64,000 bases of DNA from Phycisphaerae bacterium (GTDB lineage: Bacteria > Planctomycetota > Phycisphaerae > Sedimentisphaerales > Anaerobacaceae). The position numbers and the translations under genes are program-made. This document shows, piece by piece, positions 1 to 8,173 of this stretch (within the stretch, counting starts at the first letter, position 1; every line of letters begins with the position of its first letter). The stretch covers positions 59,810 through 123,809 of the forward strand of contig JAUXAB010000002.1 of NCBI GenBank assembly GCA_030615025.1, written 5' to 3'. The notes under the pieces were generated by a model. The model was not told where the DNA came from and ran no database searches. It saw nothing but the letters and a program-made list of their open reading frames with translations.

Positions 1-1365
1 TACGGGCCGGAGGTTGGCTGTGTCCAATGGCAGTTTGATATGGATGGGCCAGTATCGGCAAGTGTTACTGTCGGCGCCAATGATAGAGTTCATATCGCCT
101 CCGAAGACGGCAAGGTATATACGCTTGACGCCAATGGGGTTCTGCTCTGGAGCTACGATGCAAATTCGCCGCTTCTCAGCTCACCAACCATAGGACCTGA
201 CGGCACTGTATATGTGGGAAGCGAGAGCGGAATGCTCTACGCCGTTGATATGAACGGCAGCCTGCGATGGACACACCCTACCGGCGGGCCAATCTATTCA
301 TCGCCGGCGCTTTCAGCAGACGGCAACAATATATATGTCTGTTCACAGGACGGCATCCTTTACGCATTAGGCCAGGACGGCAGCAAGCTGTGGAGCTTCG
401 AGACGAATGGGCCGGCTCGGCTTTCCGGCTCAATTCTTGCCTCTCCGGCAATAAGTGCAGATGGCACCATTTATATCGCTGGATTGTATGACCCGAATCT
501 GTATGCACTTGAGCCGAATGATGGAAGTGTAAAATGGAACTGCAGCTTTGAATTTCCAGTCGAGCCCGGCAATCCGAACAGTGAGATGGAGGCTGGATGG
601 CCCTTCGTATCGCCGGTTATTGGAGCAGATGGCATTATTTACCAGATGCTGTTGTATGACACCAATCTGTACGCAATCGAACCCCATGCTGGCACTATCA
701 TCTGGTCGACGAATTTGGCTGACCCTACATCCGGGTGGTTTGACCCTGACTACGCTGAGGAGTGCGCCGATGGAGACGCCTGGTCTGAGCCGGCATTGGG
801 GCCGGACGGGACAATTTACGTAAGCTTCGACGACCCGTATCTGCGAGCGGTTGACCCCAATGGCAGTATAAAGTGGGTAACGCGTCTTGGCATGATAGGC
901 GGACTTACTTTAACTGTCGGCAGTGACGGCCTTGTCTATGCAGCCGGCGATGATGGAGTCCTTTATGTGGTCGATAGCAACGGCTGCGAACTGGCTCGGT
1001 TCCAAACCGATTGCTGGTTGAGCTTTCCTATCATTGCAGCGGAAAACACAATAATAGTGAGCGGTATAAACGACAATGCTGTGCTAACCGGCGATGCAAA
1101 CAGTACTATATGGGCAATCAAAGGATATGGCTGCGAAGACCTAAACCTCGACGAGACGGTCAACTTTGTGGACTTTGCTCTTTTGGCAGCCAATTGGCTT
1201 AACTGTACAGACCCAGACTATCCCTGTAATTACGAAGGGGAGGAATTGTATTTTGTAGGTGATATAGACGAAGATAAATATGTCCATTTCTCCGATTTGG
1301 CAGCGATAGCAAGCAAATGGCTTGAAGATTTCAAGTGGCTTAAGCCGCTGCCATCGCCGCCATAG
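1..1365 (+). CDS. PQQ-like beta-propeller protein with dockerin-like C-terminus (5' partial)
   Basis: The reading frame is open to base 1, so the N-terminus, with any signal peptide, lies outside the window; the first internal ATG is at 40. About 350 residues consist of short repeats of the type GxDGTIYVxxxDxxLYAxxPDGxxxW, typical of PQQ-like (quinoprotein alcohol dehydrogenase-like) propeller blades. The C-terminal ~75 residues carry two EF-hand-like loops (DLNLDETVNFVDFALLAANW and DIDEDKYVHFSDLAAIASKW), as in the dockerin type I-like tails common on planctomycete surface proteins. No catalytic residues are visible, so a binding or scaffolding role outside the cytoplasm is inferred. A pseudopilin-like gene follows after 34 bases, probably in the same transcript. 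Confidence 0.85.
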   Translation, partial: YGPEVGCVQWQFDMDGPVSASVTVGANDRVHIASEDGKVYTLDANGVLLWSYDANSPLLSSPTIGPDGTVYVGSESGMLYAVDMNGSLRWTHPTGGPIYSSPALSADGNNIYVCSQDGILYALGQDGSKLWSFETNGPARLSGSILASPAISADGTIYIAGLYDPNLYALEPNDGSVKWNCSFEFPVEPGNPNSEMEAGWPFVSPVIGADGIIYQMLLYDTNLYAIEPHAGTIIWSTNLADPTSGWFDPDYAEECADGDAWSEPALGPDGTIYVSFDDPYLRAVDPNGSIKWVTRLGMIGGLTLTVGSDGLVYAAGDDGVLYVVDSNGCELARFQTDCWLSFPIIAAENTIIVSGINDNAVLTGDANSTIWAIKGYGCEDLNLDETVNFVDFALLAANWLNCTDPDYPCNYEGEELYFVGDIDEDKYVHFSDLAAIASKWLEDFKWLKPLPSPP

Positions 1366-1399
1366 GTAGGGACGTAGATACAAGTTTGAGGAATAGATT

Positions 1400-2245
1400 A
1401 TGAGGTCAAAGACAGCTTTTGCGAAAAAAGATATTGTCGTTGTCCTGGTCTGTCTAATTTTTCTGTTGATAAACGTCGGAGCAATTAGCAGCGGCGGCCG
1501 AAGACGCGCCAAACGTGCAGTCTGTCTTACCAATTTGAGGCAGCTGACGCTCGCGTGGACTCAGTATGCGGAGGATAACGACAGCAAAATTGTTAACGGC
1601 GCGCCCATGGGCAGACCTGGTTACGCTGACCCTGGTATGGGGGATCATAGGAACGAGATTCCTTGGGTAGGGAGGTGTTGGGCTAATGATTACGGAAGTG
1701 GCGGACAATTAGAACCGGCACTACAAAAACAGGCTATCAAACTCGGAGCGATGTGGCCATATTGCAAGGACGTAAAACTTTACCGCTGCCCGAGCGGTCT
1801 GGCAGGGGAGATGCTCACCTACGCTGCAATGGATGGTGCCAATGGTCTTAGGAGAAGTGGAACTATACAAGGGGTGCACTGGATGAAAAATCTGGAGCAG
1901 ATTCTCGAACCGGGAGAAAGGATCGTTTTTATTGACGAAGGCTGGGTAACTCCGGACAGTTTCGCTGTTAATTTTAATAATGCAAATTGGTGGGACGACC
2001 CACCCGTCCGGCACGGCGATGGGACCGCCCAGTCTTTTGCAGACGGTCACAGCGATTGGATGAAGTGGAAAGGTCGCTGGACGGTAGCATATGGCCTGGC
2101 CACTATCGGCATTCACCCTCAAAACGGCTATCCGCCAGGTGCCACCTTCGGGGGGCAGAGCTTTCCGCCGGCTACCAACGCAGACTGGGAGGATCTATAC
2201 TGGATACAAAGGGGCTGCTGGGGCGAGTTAGGTTATTCACCGTAA
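1400..2245 (+). CDS. Pseudopilin-like H-X9-DG protein with degenerate prepilin motif
   Basis: 281 residues. One N-terminal hydrophobic helix (about residues 12-30) is followed by RRAKRAVCLTNLRQLTLAW, the segment that follows the pilin helix in planctomycete DUF1559/type II secretion pseudopilin-like proteins. The C-terminal half has the family's FADGHSDWMKWKG element. The prepilin peptidase site is unusual: the usual G-FTLIE is replaced by A-FAKKD, with Asp in place of Glu5 and no Gly at -1. Processing by the standard peptidase is therefore doubtful and it may stay a membrane-anchored protein. The start at 1400 has GAGGAA upstream. The position directly after a propeller/dockerin gene suggests a shared surface role. 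Confidence 0.75.
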   Translation: MRSKTAFAKKDIVVVLVCLIFLLINVGAISSGGRRRAKRAVCLTNLRQLTLAWTQYAEDNDSKIVNGAPMGRPGYADPGMGDHRNEIPWVGRCWANDYGSGGQLEPALQKQAIKLGAMWPYCKDVKLYRCPSGLAGEMLTYAAMDGANGLRRSGTIQGVHWMKNLEQILEPGERIVFIDEGWVTPDSFAVNFNNANWWDDPPVRHGDGTAQSFADGHSDWMKWKGRWTVAYGLATIGIHPQNGYPPGATFGGQSFPPATNADWEDLYWIQRGCWGELGYSP

Positions 2246-2372
2246 TAGGTTGCATTTGCCTCATTATTGACTTTCATTTCGCTGGCAAAGCAGGTAAGAT
2301 ACACTGTGATAATTATCAGTGATTATGCTTTGAAAAGACGTAAAATGAGCTTTTTTATGGAGGAATAGCAAT

Positions 2373-3677
2373 ATGAAAGACCGAAAAAAAGCAAAAGAAT
2401 TGGAATTTTCCCGCAGAGATTTTATGAAGGCGTCAGCAACGGTATCGCTGGCGACACTGGGAGCAGGTGCCAATAAGGTTTTTGCCGCCGGTTCAGACAA
2501 GCTGCGTCTCGGGCTTATCGGCTGCGGCGGGCGAGGCACCTACGATTCAACAAACTGCCTGAATTCGGCTGATGGTGTTGAACTGGTGGCTATGGGCGAC
2601 CGTTTTAAGTACCGCCTGGACAGTTCGCTAAAGCAACTCAAGAAAAGTCTTGGAAACAAGATAAAGGTAACTGAAGATAAATGCTTTGTCGGTTTTGACG
2701 CTTACAAGAAAGTCCTGGCGTGCGATGTTGATATGGTAATCCTGACGGAGCCGCCTCACTTTCGGCCTGAACATCTCAAGGCCGCGATAAAGGCGGGCAA
2801 GCATGTATTTATGGAAAAGCCGGTGGCGGTGGACCCGGTCGGCGTTCGCTCGGTGATAGCATCGTCCGAATTAGCGGACAAGAAAAAGCTGACTATTGTG
2901 GCCGGGACGCAGAGCAGACGTATGGCACATATTGTTGCGGTGATGGAGCGAATTCATAACGGGGACCTGGGCAAGATTCTCGGTGGGCAGTGTGTCAGAA
3001 TCGGCGGCGGGATGTTAGGCTGGAGTTCCGGGACGAAGAAGCGACAGCCGGGCTGGTCGGATATGGAGTGGCAAATGCGGCGGTGGCTGTTCTATACGTG
3101 GCTTTCCGGCGATTTCATCACCGAGATGCACATCCACAACCTGGATGTGATGAACTGGGCATTGGGTTCACATCCAGTCCAGTGCCTTGGTCTTGGCGGC
3201 CGAGAGGTGCGGACCGGTCCGGAATACGGCAATGTCTATGACCATTTTGCCGTCGAGTATGAGTATCCAAACGGCGTACGCATCGAATATATGGGCTCCC
3301 AGATTGACGGGTGTACCTCTCGCAGCGATGAGCGAGTGGTCGGTACGAAAGGCTCGGCTTATATAGACTCCGGTAATGCTATTATCGAAGGGCAAAATCC
3401 ATTTAGATATGACGGCCCTTCGCCCAGCCCTGTAATCCGACAGCATGCCGACCAAATTGCAGCTATTCGCCGGGGTAAGCCGTTGAATGAAGGCAAGCGG
3501 GTCGCTGAGAGTACGCTGACGACGATTATGGGCCGGATGAGCGCTTATACGGGACGTGCCTTGAAGTGGGACTGGGCGATGAAGGCGTCGAAGCTGGACC
3601 TGCGGCCGGCGAAATATGAGTTCGGCGATTTGCCGATGCGGCCGGTGGCAATTCCCGGCAAGACAAAGTTAGTGTGA
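2373..3677 (+). CDS. Tat-exported Gfo/Idh/MocA family oxidoreductase
   Basis: 434 residues, starting 8 bases after GGAGG. The N-terminus SRRDFMKASATVSLATLG is a twin-arginine signal. A Rossmann fold follows (LGLIGCGGRG near residue 47), then the family's EKP motif in HVFMEKPVAVDP, whose Lys sits at the active site in characterised members, and a C-terminal substrate domain. Family members use NAD(P) to oxidise or reduce sugars and cyclitols; the substrate here cannot be read. Export of a nicotinamide-dependent enzyme is odd but recurrent in planctomycetes, and members that keep a tightly bound cofactor are known. A DUF1080 gene follows, a common partner in sugar-processing clusters. An imperfect inverted repeat lies just after the stop. 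Confidence 0.88.
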   Translation: MKDRKKAKELEFSRRDFMKASATVSLATLGAGANKVFAAGSDKLRLGLIGCGGRGTYDSTNCLNSADGVELVAMGDRFKYRLDSSLKQLKKSLGNKIKVTEDKCFVGFDAYKKVLACDVDMVILTEPPHFRPEHLKAAIKAGKHVFMEKPVAVDPVGVRSVIASSELADKKKLTIVAGTQSRRMAHIVAVMERIHNGDLGKILGGQCVRIGGGMLGWSSGTKKRQPGWSDMEWQMRRWLFYTWLSGDFITEMHIHNLDVMNWALGSHPVQCLGLGGREVRTGPEYGNVYDHFAVEYEYPNGVRIEYMGSQIDGCTSRSDERVVGTKGSAYIDSGNAIIEGQNPFRYDGPSPSPVIRQHADQIAAIRRGKPLNEGKRVAESTLTTIMGRMSAYTGRALKWDWAMKASKLDLRPAKYEFGDLPMRPVAIPGKTKLV

Positions 3678-3680
3678 ACG

Positions 3681-3721
3681 CTGTTAGAAGCAATACTGAC
3701 ATCGGAATGTGCTTCTGACGG
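3681..3721. repeat. Imperfect inverted repeat, variant of the CCCCGTTAGAA family
   Basis: The arms CTGTTAGAAGCA (3681-3692) and TGCTTCTGACGG (3710-3721) pair at 10 of 12 positions around a 17-base loop. The arm core GTTAGAA is shared with the repeats at 22871, 44467 and 53874. It lies between two co-oriented genes and has no T-run, so a rho-independent terminator is unlikely. Confidence 0.5.
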
Positions 3722-3762
3722 AGTGAAATGAGAACAATTTATTTAGGTGAAAGGAGGATTTT

Positions 3763-4440
3763 ATGAAACGCTATGCTATCGCAATTATGGCGCTATCCGT
3801 GACGGTGGCCTTGTTGGCCGCTACCACAGGGGCGCAAGAAAAACAGAAGAAGCCGATTGTTCCGAAAGAGAAAATGGCTCTCTGGAACGGCAGGGATTTT
3901 TCCGGCTGGAAGCTTTTCGTGCCCAACCCCGACCATGACGTTACAAAGACGTGGTCGATTAAGGACGGCGTGATTCGCTGCACGGGCCGGCCGGCGGGTT
4001 ATATGCGGACGGAAGCGGATTACGCGGACTACCTTTTCCACGTCGAGTGGCGCTGGCCTGACAGAGGCGGCAACAGTGGGGTCCTTAATCATACGGTCGG
4101 CAAGGACATGGTGTGGCCAAAAAGTCTTGAGTGCCAGTTGGCCTCGGGCAGTGCCGGTGACTTCTGGTTGATTGGCGGTATTGAGTGCAGGGAGCACGCC
4201 AATAAGGGCAAACGCGTTAGAGGCCGCAACGTCAGGAAACTTAAAAAAAGCAGTGAGAAGCCCATCGGCCAATGGAACGCATACGATATTATCTGTAAGG
4301 ACGACTGGGTAGTGGTGCTCGTGAACGGCGTGTTGCAAAACGTGGCGACCAAGTGCTCATTAAAATCCGGCAAGATTTGTCTGCAGAGCGAAGGAACGCC
4401 GGTTGAATTCCGCAACATCTATATCGAGCCGGTCGAGTAA
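3763..4440 (+). CDS. Secreted DUF1080 (3-keto-disaccharide hydrolase-like) protein
   Basis: 225 residues with a Sec signal peptide (MKRYAIAIMALSVTVALLAA, then TTGAQE). AAGGAGG stands 7 bases before the start. The body is one concanavalin-like DUF1080 domain: ALWNGRDFSGWKLF at the start, WSIKDGVIRCTG, then the core WRWPDRGGNSGVLNH and a C-terminal strand IYIEPVE. Some family members hydrolyse 3-keto-glycosides made by Gfo/Idh-type dehydrogenases, which fits its place right after an exported Gfo/Idh oxidoreductase. A joint oxidise-then-cleave role for this pair is inferred. No frame damage is seen. Confidence 0.88.
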   Translation: MKRYAIAIMALSVTVALLAATTGAQEKQKKPIVPKEKMALWNGRDFSGWKLFVPNPDHDVTKTWSIKDGVIRCTGRPAGYMRTEADYADYLFHVEWRWPDRGGNSGVLNHTVGKDMVWPKSLECQLASGSAGDFWLIGGIECREHANKGKRVRGRNVRKLKKSSEKPIGQWNAYDIICKDDWVVVLVNGVLQNVATKCSLKSGKICLQSEGTPVEFRNIYIEPVE

Positions 4441-4618
4441 ACTGTCCCTGTTTTATACAGAGATTGCAGAGAAGATTACCTGACGCGCGGATAGCTGCAT
4501 TCGGTTACGCGAAGTGGGGTGGAGGCGAAGGAGATACGACTTGCCGCAAAGGCTGCCGGAGTCTTGTACTTCAATAAGCTATGCGGCGGGCGGTTTTTGC
4601 TTTCCATTCTGAATCCGG

Positions 4619-5590
4619 CTAACTAAAGGCGTTTCGCAGCAGGGCAAGACTCTTGGGTATGGCGGTCTTGTAGTCTTCGTTACCCTCGAATTCAAGTGAG
4701 ACATAGCCGTGGTAGTTGTGCTTGCGCATAATGGCAGCGATGCGGGGATAATTTAGGTCGAGTGTGTACCAGATGCCGCCGCCATAGTAGGTCTTTGCCT
4801 GTATAAAGACGGTCTGCGATGCGCATTGGTCGAGCTTGTCATAAGGATCCTCAAGGAAATTGCCTGTGTCGAGCAAGACTTTCAGCCAGGGCGAGTCAAT
4901 CGCATTGACGATTCTCATCAAACCTTCCGGAGTTCGGGCCAGGCCCCAGTGGTTTTCGAGTCCGAGGATTACGCCGCATTTTTCGGCGGCAGGCAGGCAT
5001 TTCTCGATGCTGTCGATGACCCATCCGAAACCGTCATCATCGGTATATCCGGGCAAGCGCGGTTCGATACCGCGGTTCTCCATCAGTTCGTCGAAGCTCC
5101 TGGTGGTGCCCCATCTTCCAGTGTTGATACGTATTATTGGTATGCCGAGTTTGTAGGCCAGCTCAACACATTTGATGGTGTGGTCGATGTTTTTCTGTCT
5201 TCTTGCTTTGTCAGGCGAGACGAAACCTTGATGCGTGGACATGCCACACAGGTCGATGCCGTTGATAAGAGCGCGGCGTTTGAGACCTTGAAAGTAGCCG
5301 TTGGATTCCTTTTCCATTTGAATGTGCAGGATCTCGACGGCGTCGAAGCCCATTTGAGCAGCTTCGTCGATACAGGTTTCGATGGGCAGCTTCAAACCGT
5401 CCTTGAAACGCCAGAAGGAATAGGTGGAAACAGCGATGCGGTTTGGATGGTGGAACTTTTGAGCTGGGCTGGGAGCTGCGGCAGCCGTTTGTTCGTTGGA
5501 TACTCGACTGGATGAACAAGAATTAAGAGACGATACGGCGGCAGCTCCAAGGGAGCGTGCAAGTAAGGTTCTGCGATTAATCGCATTCAT
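4619..5590 (-). CDS. Sugar phosphate isomerase/epimerase-like TIM barrel, exported lipoprotein
   Basis: 323 residues, start preceded by AAAGGA. The N-terminus NRRTLLARSLGAAAVSSLNSC has a twin Arg, a short hydrophobic stretch and a Cys that could be a lipobox, so export by Tat as a lipoprotein is likely. The rest is a xylose-isomerase-like AP-endonuclease-2 barrel: IAVSTYSFW, CGMSTHQGF, ILGLENHWG (Glu, metal ligand position), LLDTGNF (Asp) and YVSLEFEGNED (Glu) match the expected metal-binding strand ends. The substrate is not readable from sequence. It converges on the DUF1080 gene with about 180 bases between them, in which I see no clear terminator. Confidence 0.82.
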   Translation of the reverse strand: MNAINRRTLLARSLGAAAVSSLNSCSSSRVSNEQTAAAAPSPAQKFHHPNRIAVSTYSFWRFKDGLKLPIETCIDEAAQMGFDAVEILHIQMEKESNGYFQGLKRRALINGIDLCGMSTHQGFVSPDKARRQKNIDHTIKCVELAYKLGIPIIRINTGRWGTTRSFDELMENRGIEPRLPGYTDDDGFGWVIDSIEKCLPAAEKCGVILGLENHWGLARTPEGLMRIVNAIDSPWLKVLLDTGNFLEDPYDKLDQCASQTVFIQAKTYYGGGIWYTLDLNYPRIAAIMRKHNYHGYVSLEFEGNEDYKTAIPKSLALLRNAFS

Positions 5591-5608
5591 AATTTGTCCT
5601 TTCTAATT

Positions 5609-5700
5609 CTACGCCTTCTTACCCTTCTTGGCCGTGGCCTCAACCTGTGCGAGCATCTTCTGTAGCGCTCTTTTATCAAAGATCTTGCCGACAACCGGGG
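5609..5700 (-). pseudogene. Orphan 3' end of a second amidohydrolase
   Basis: Read on the minus strand this segment gives VVGKIFDKRALQKMLAQVEA, then TAKKGKKA and a stop. It matches VVGGKIFQRAALQKMLAQVK of the neighbouring intact amidohydrolase, with about two mismatches over the first 33 aligned bases at DNA level (5637-5670 against about 6700-6733). The match stops near 5700 and no open frame continues upstream. It therefore looks like the left-over natural C-terminus of an amidohydrolase without ankyrin repeats. The ankyrin-bearing gene begins its stop codon only 67 bases away. Confidence 0.75.
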
Positions 5701-5766
5701 GATCGACACATGGAATTCGTACTCATCTACCCACGTACTGCTGTACTCGCCTACTAATCTACGCTT

Positions 5767-8088
5767 TCACTCCTTGGCCTCGTGTTTGCGGAGGAGTTCG
5801 ACGATTTCGGTGTGGCCTCTTTGTTTTGCCACTGCGAGAGGGGTTTTGCCCTTTTCGTCTTTTGCGTTCAGGTCAGCACCTTTGGCAAGAAGGAATTCGA
5901 CTGTCTCTTTACGATTCTTCCAACACGCATAGTGAAGAGGTGTCCACAGCCACTTGTCTTCTGCATTCACGTCGGCGCCTTTGCCGATCAGCAGAGCTGC
6001 CACATTCACATGGCCGTGTTCTCCAGCTATGTGCAGAGCCGTAACTCTGGTGTTGTCTACTGCATTGACGTCGGCGCCCTTCGATATGAGGAACTCAATC
6101 ATGTCTTTGTGGCCTGCATAAGCAGCGGCGAACAGCGGAGTTGCCTTTCCCGAGTCCACTGGTGCACCATTCGCCATGAGGATCTCCGCCGCCTCTTGAT
6201 GGTTGCCCAGCGCCGCATAGTACAGAGTCGTCTTGTCATCCTCAGTGGTTGCTGTTGCCTCAAAACCTTTGCCAATGAGGAACTCAACGACATCCGTATG
6301 ACCACCGGCAGCCGCCGCATGTAACAGGGTAAGGCCTTTCAAGCTGTCCACAGGGGTATCTTTCTCCAGCAGCCTCTTGATGCCTCTGAGATCGCCAGTG
6401 TATGCAGCCAGATGCGGCGCGGCGGTATCTGCTCCCTTTTCCACTAGTAGATCGGTCACAGCCAACTCCCACGCATACAAGGCAGCCAATGCAGGTGTCC
6501 ACCCCTGGGCGTCTCTCGCGTTGACGTCGGCGCCTTCTGCAAGAAGGAATTCGACTGTCTCTTTACGATTCTTCCTACACGCATAGTGAAGAGGTGTCCA
6601 CCCTTGTTGGTCTCTCGCGTTGACGTCGGCGCCTTCTGCAATAAGCGATTTGACCTGCTCAATCTTGCCGCGAGCCGCAACGTGGTGGAGACGCGAGGCC
6701 TTAACCTGTGCGAGCATCTTCTGTAGGGCTGCTCTTTGAAAGATCTTGCCGCCAACCACGACAGCAGCGATCTTTTGCGTGTTGCTGATGTCTTGCAGCG
6801 GGTTGGCTTCAAGCAGGACCAGATCGGCTATCTTGCCCTGCTCAATAGTCCCCATCGAATCCAGCTTACCAAAGAACTTCGCCGGATTGTATGTTGCAGT
6901 CCGCAGGGCTTCCATAGGCGACAGTCCAGCCTGAACTAACAGCGCCAGCTCATCGTGCAGGCCGAATCCGGGGAAGCAATAGGGATTGAATACATCCGTC
7001 CCGGCGAGCAGCCCCACACCCGCACGCCCCATTGCGCCCACCATATCGAGTCGCTTCTGACATAATTTCTTAAGGTCAGCCCGACCTTCTCCAGTTGCCA
7101 AAGCGAAGCGAAAATGGTTGTTCCACGTATCCCTGGTGGATGGCGGCATGTATTTGAGTCGGGGGTCATTCGCTAAGTCCTCCTCATCGCGAAACGGCAT
7201 GCCCTGAAAGACCGTGAGCGTGGGGCACACCCAGGTGCCGTTCTTTACGAAACGAGCGAAGAGCTCCGCCGCTTTTTGTTCGCTATAAGTGGCATCCGCC
7301 AATACTTTTGTGGCGGCGGCTGGCCCACCGATTCGCCAGGCTTCGTCGAATTTCCTTATAAGTTCTTCTTCTCCACTTGTTGAGCACGCCCGCCAAACCA
7401 TGCCACTGTGTTCAATACTCTGTTGCCCGGCGTCGGAGGCCTCAGCCGCACTCACCGAGCGGGGCACATGTCCGGCAAACGGGATCCCCTGTTTCTTTGC
7501 CTCATCGGCAATAGCGAAATAGGCGTCTCGCGGTATACGGTTGTAGACCTTTACAAAATCTGCGCCCTCCTTCTTAACCTTCCTGACCGCCTGGCGCCCT
7601 TCCTCTTCGCTGCTGACGACAATCCCACCACCCCATATGGGGTTCGGCCCGTCAATAATTGGGCTTGCGATGATCATCCGGGGGCCTATCAGTTGCCCCG
7701 CCGAGATTTCTTTGCGCACCTTGTGATGCCATGGCTCACCCCACAGCACACGTACGCCTGTTACTCCATTGGCGGTGAAGAGGGCAAGGTAGCTCCTTGC
7801 CAAGATTGGATGGACGTGCATGTCCCAGAGGCCGGGTATGAGAAACTTGCCTGTGGCATCCACCACCTGCGCATTTCGCGGGACAGTAAGTTTGCTGGTT
7901 TTACCCAACGCCTCGATACGGTCACCCCTGACCACCACCGTCATGTCGGGTTTGGCTGGCGCGCCGGTTGCATCTATCACCGTGACGTGAGTAAAGACAA
8001 GCGCCTTTTGCCGGTTGTTGTCTCCCTGCTGAGCAAACAATCCTACGGGCAGCAGACAAACCAACAGAAATAGCAATGCGTTCTTCAT
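5767..8088 (-). CDS. Secreted amidohydrolase fused to ankyrin repeats
   Basis: 773 residues; AAGGAGG precedes the start. A signal peptide (KNALLFLLVCLLPVGLFAQ) is followed by an amidohydrolase domain (about 30-450): composite N-terminal strand, then GLWDMHVHP with the HxH metal motif, AGHVPRS, IEHSG and AGTDVF, matching the metal-dependent imidazolonepropionase/prolidase-like group. From about residue 463 to the end there are roughly nine ankyrin repeats (GADVNARDQQGWTPLHYA type). The fusion junction LQKMLAQVKASRLHHVAARG coincides with the point where the orphan tail at 5609-5700 resumes a normal amidohydrolase C-terminus. The hydrolysed substrate is unknown; the ankyrin part probably binds a protein partner. 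Confidence 0.88.
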   Translation of the reverse strand: MKNALLFLLVCLLPVGLFAQQGDNNRQKALVFTHVTVIDATGAPAKPDMTVVVRGDRIEALGKTSKLTVPRNAQVVDATGKFLIPGLWDMHVHPILARSYLALFTANGVTGVRVLWGEPWHHKVRKEISAGQLIGPRMIIASPIIDGPNPIWGGGIVVSSEEEGRQAVRKVKKEGADFVKVYNRIPRDAYFAIADEAKKQGIPFAGHVPRSVSAAEASDAGQQSIEHSGMVWRACSTSGEEELIRKFDEAWRIGGPAAATKVLADATYSEQKAAELFARFVKNGTWVCPTLTVFQGMPFRDEEDLANDPRLKYMPPSTRDTWNNHFRFALATGEGRADLKKLCQKRLDMVGAMGRAGVGLLAGTDVFNPYCFPGFGLHDELALLVQAGLSPMEALRTATYNPAKFFGKLDSMGTIEQGKIADLVLLEANPLQDISNTQKIAAVVVGGKIFQRAALQKMLAQVKASRLHHVAARGKIEQVKSLIAEGADVNARDQQGWTPLHYACRKNRKETVEFLLAEGADVNARDAQGWTPALAALYAWELAVTDLLVEKGADTAAPHLAAYTGDLRGIKRLLEKDTPVDSLKGLTLLHAAAAGGHTDVVEFLIGKGFEATATTEDDKTTLYYAALGNHQEAAEILMANGAPVDSGKATPLFAAAYAGHKDMIEFLISKGADVNAVDNTRVTALHIAGEHGHVNVAALLIGKGADVNAEDKWLWTPLHYACWKNRKETVEFLLAKGADLNAKDEKGKTPLAVAKQRGHTEIVELLRKHEAKE
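5886..6601. repeat. Near-identical DNA copies of ankyrin units inside the fusion gene
   Basis: Bases 5886-5946 and 6540-6600 match with one mismatch over about 61 bases, although they encode different repeats of the same array (RKETVEFLLAKGAD and RKETVEFLLAEGAD contexts). A shorter duplicate (TTGACGTCGGCGCCTTCTGC) occurs near 6520 and 6620. Ankyrin repeats usually diverge at DNA level, so this indicates recent duplication or gene conversion within the array. Confidence 0.85.
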
Positions 8089-8173
8089 TCCAACCTCCTT
8101 GGTATAATAGAGCCGGATTTGTTATTGAACAGATGTAGTTTATACTTACAATGCTCGTAATTCAACAAATTTC

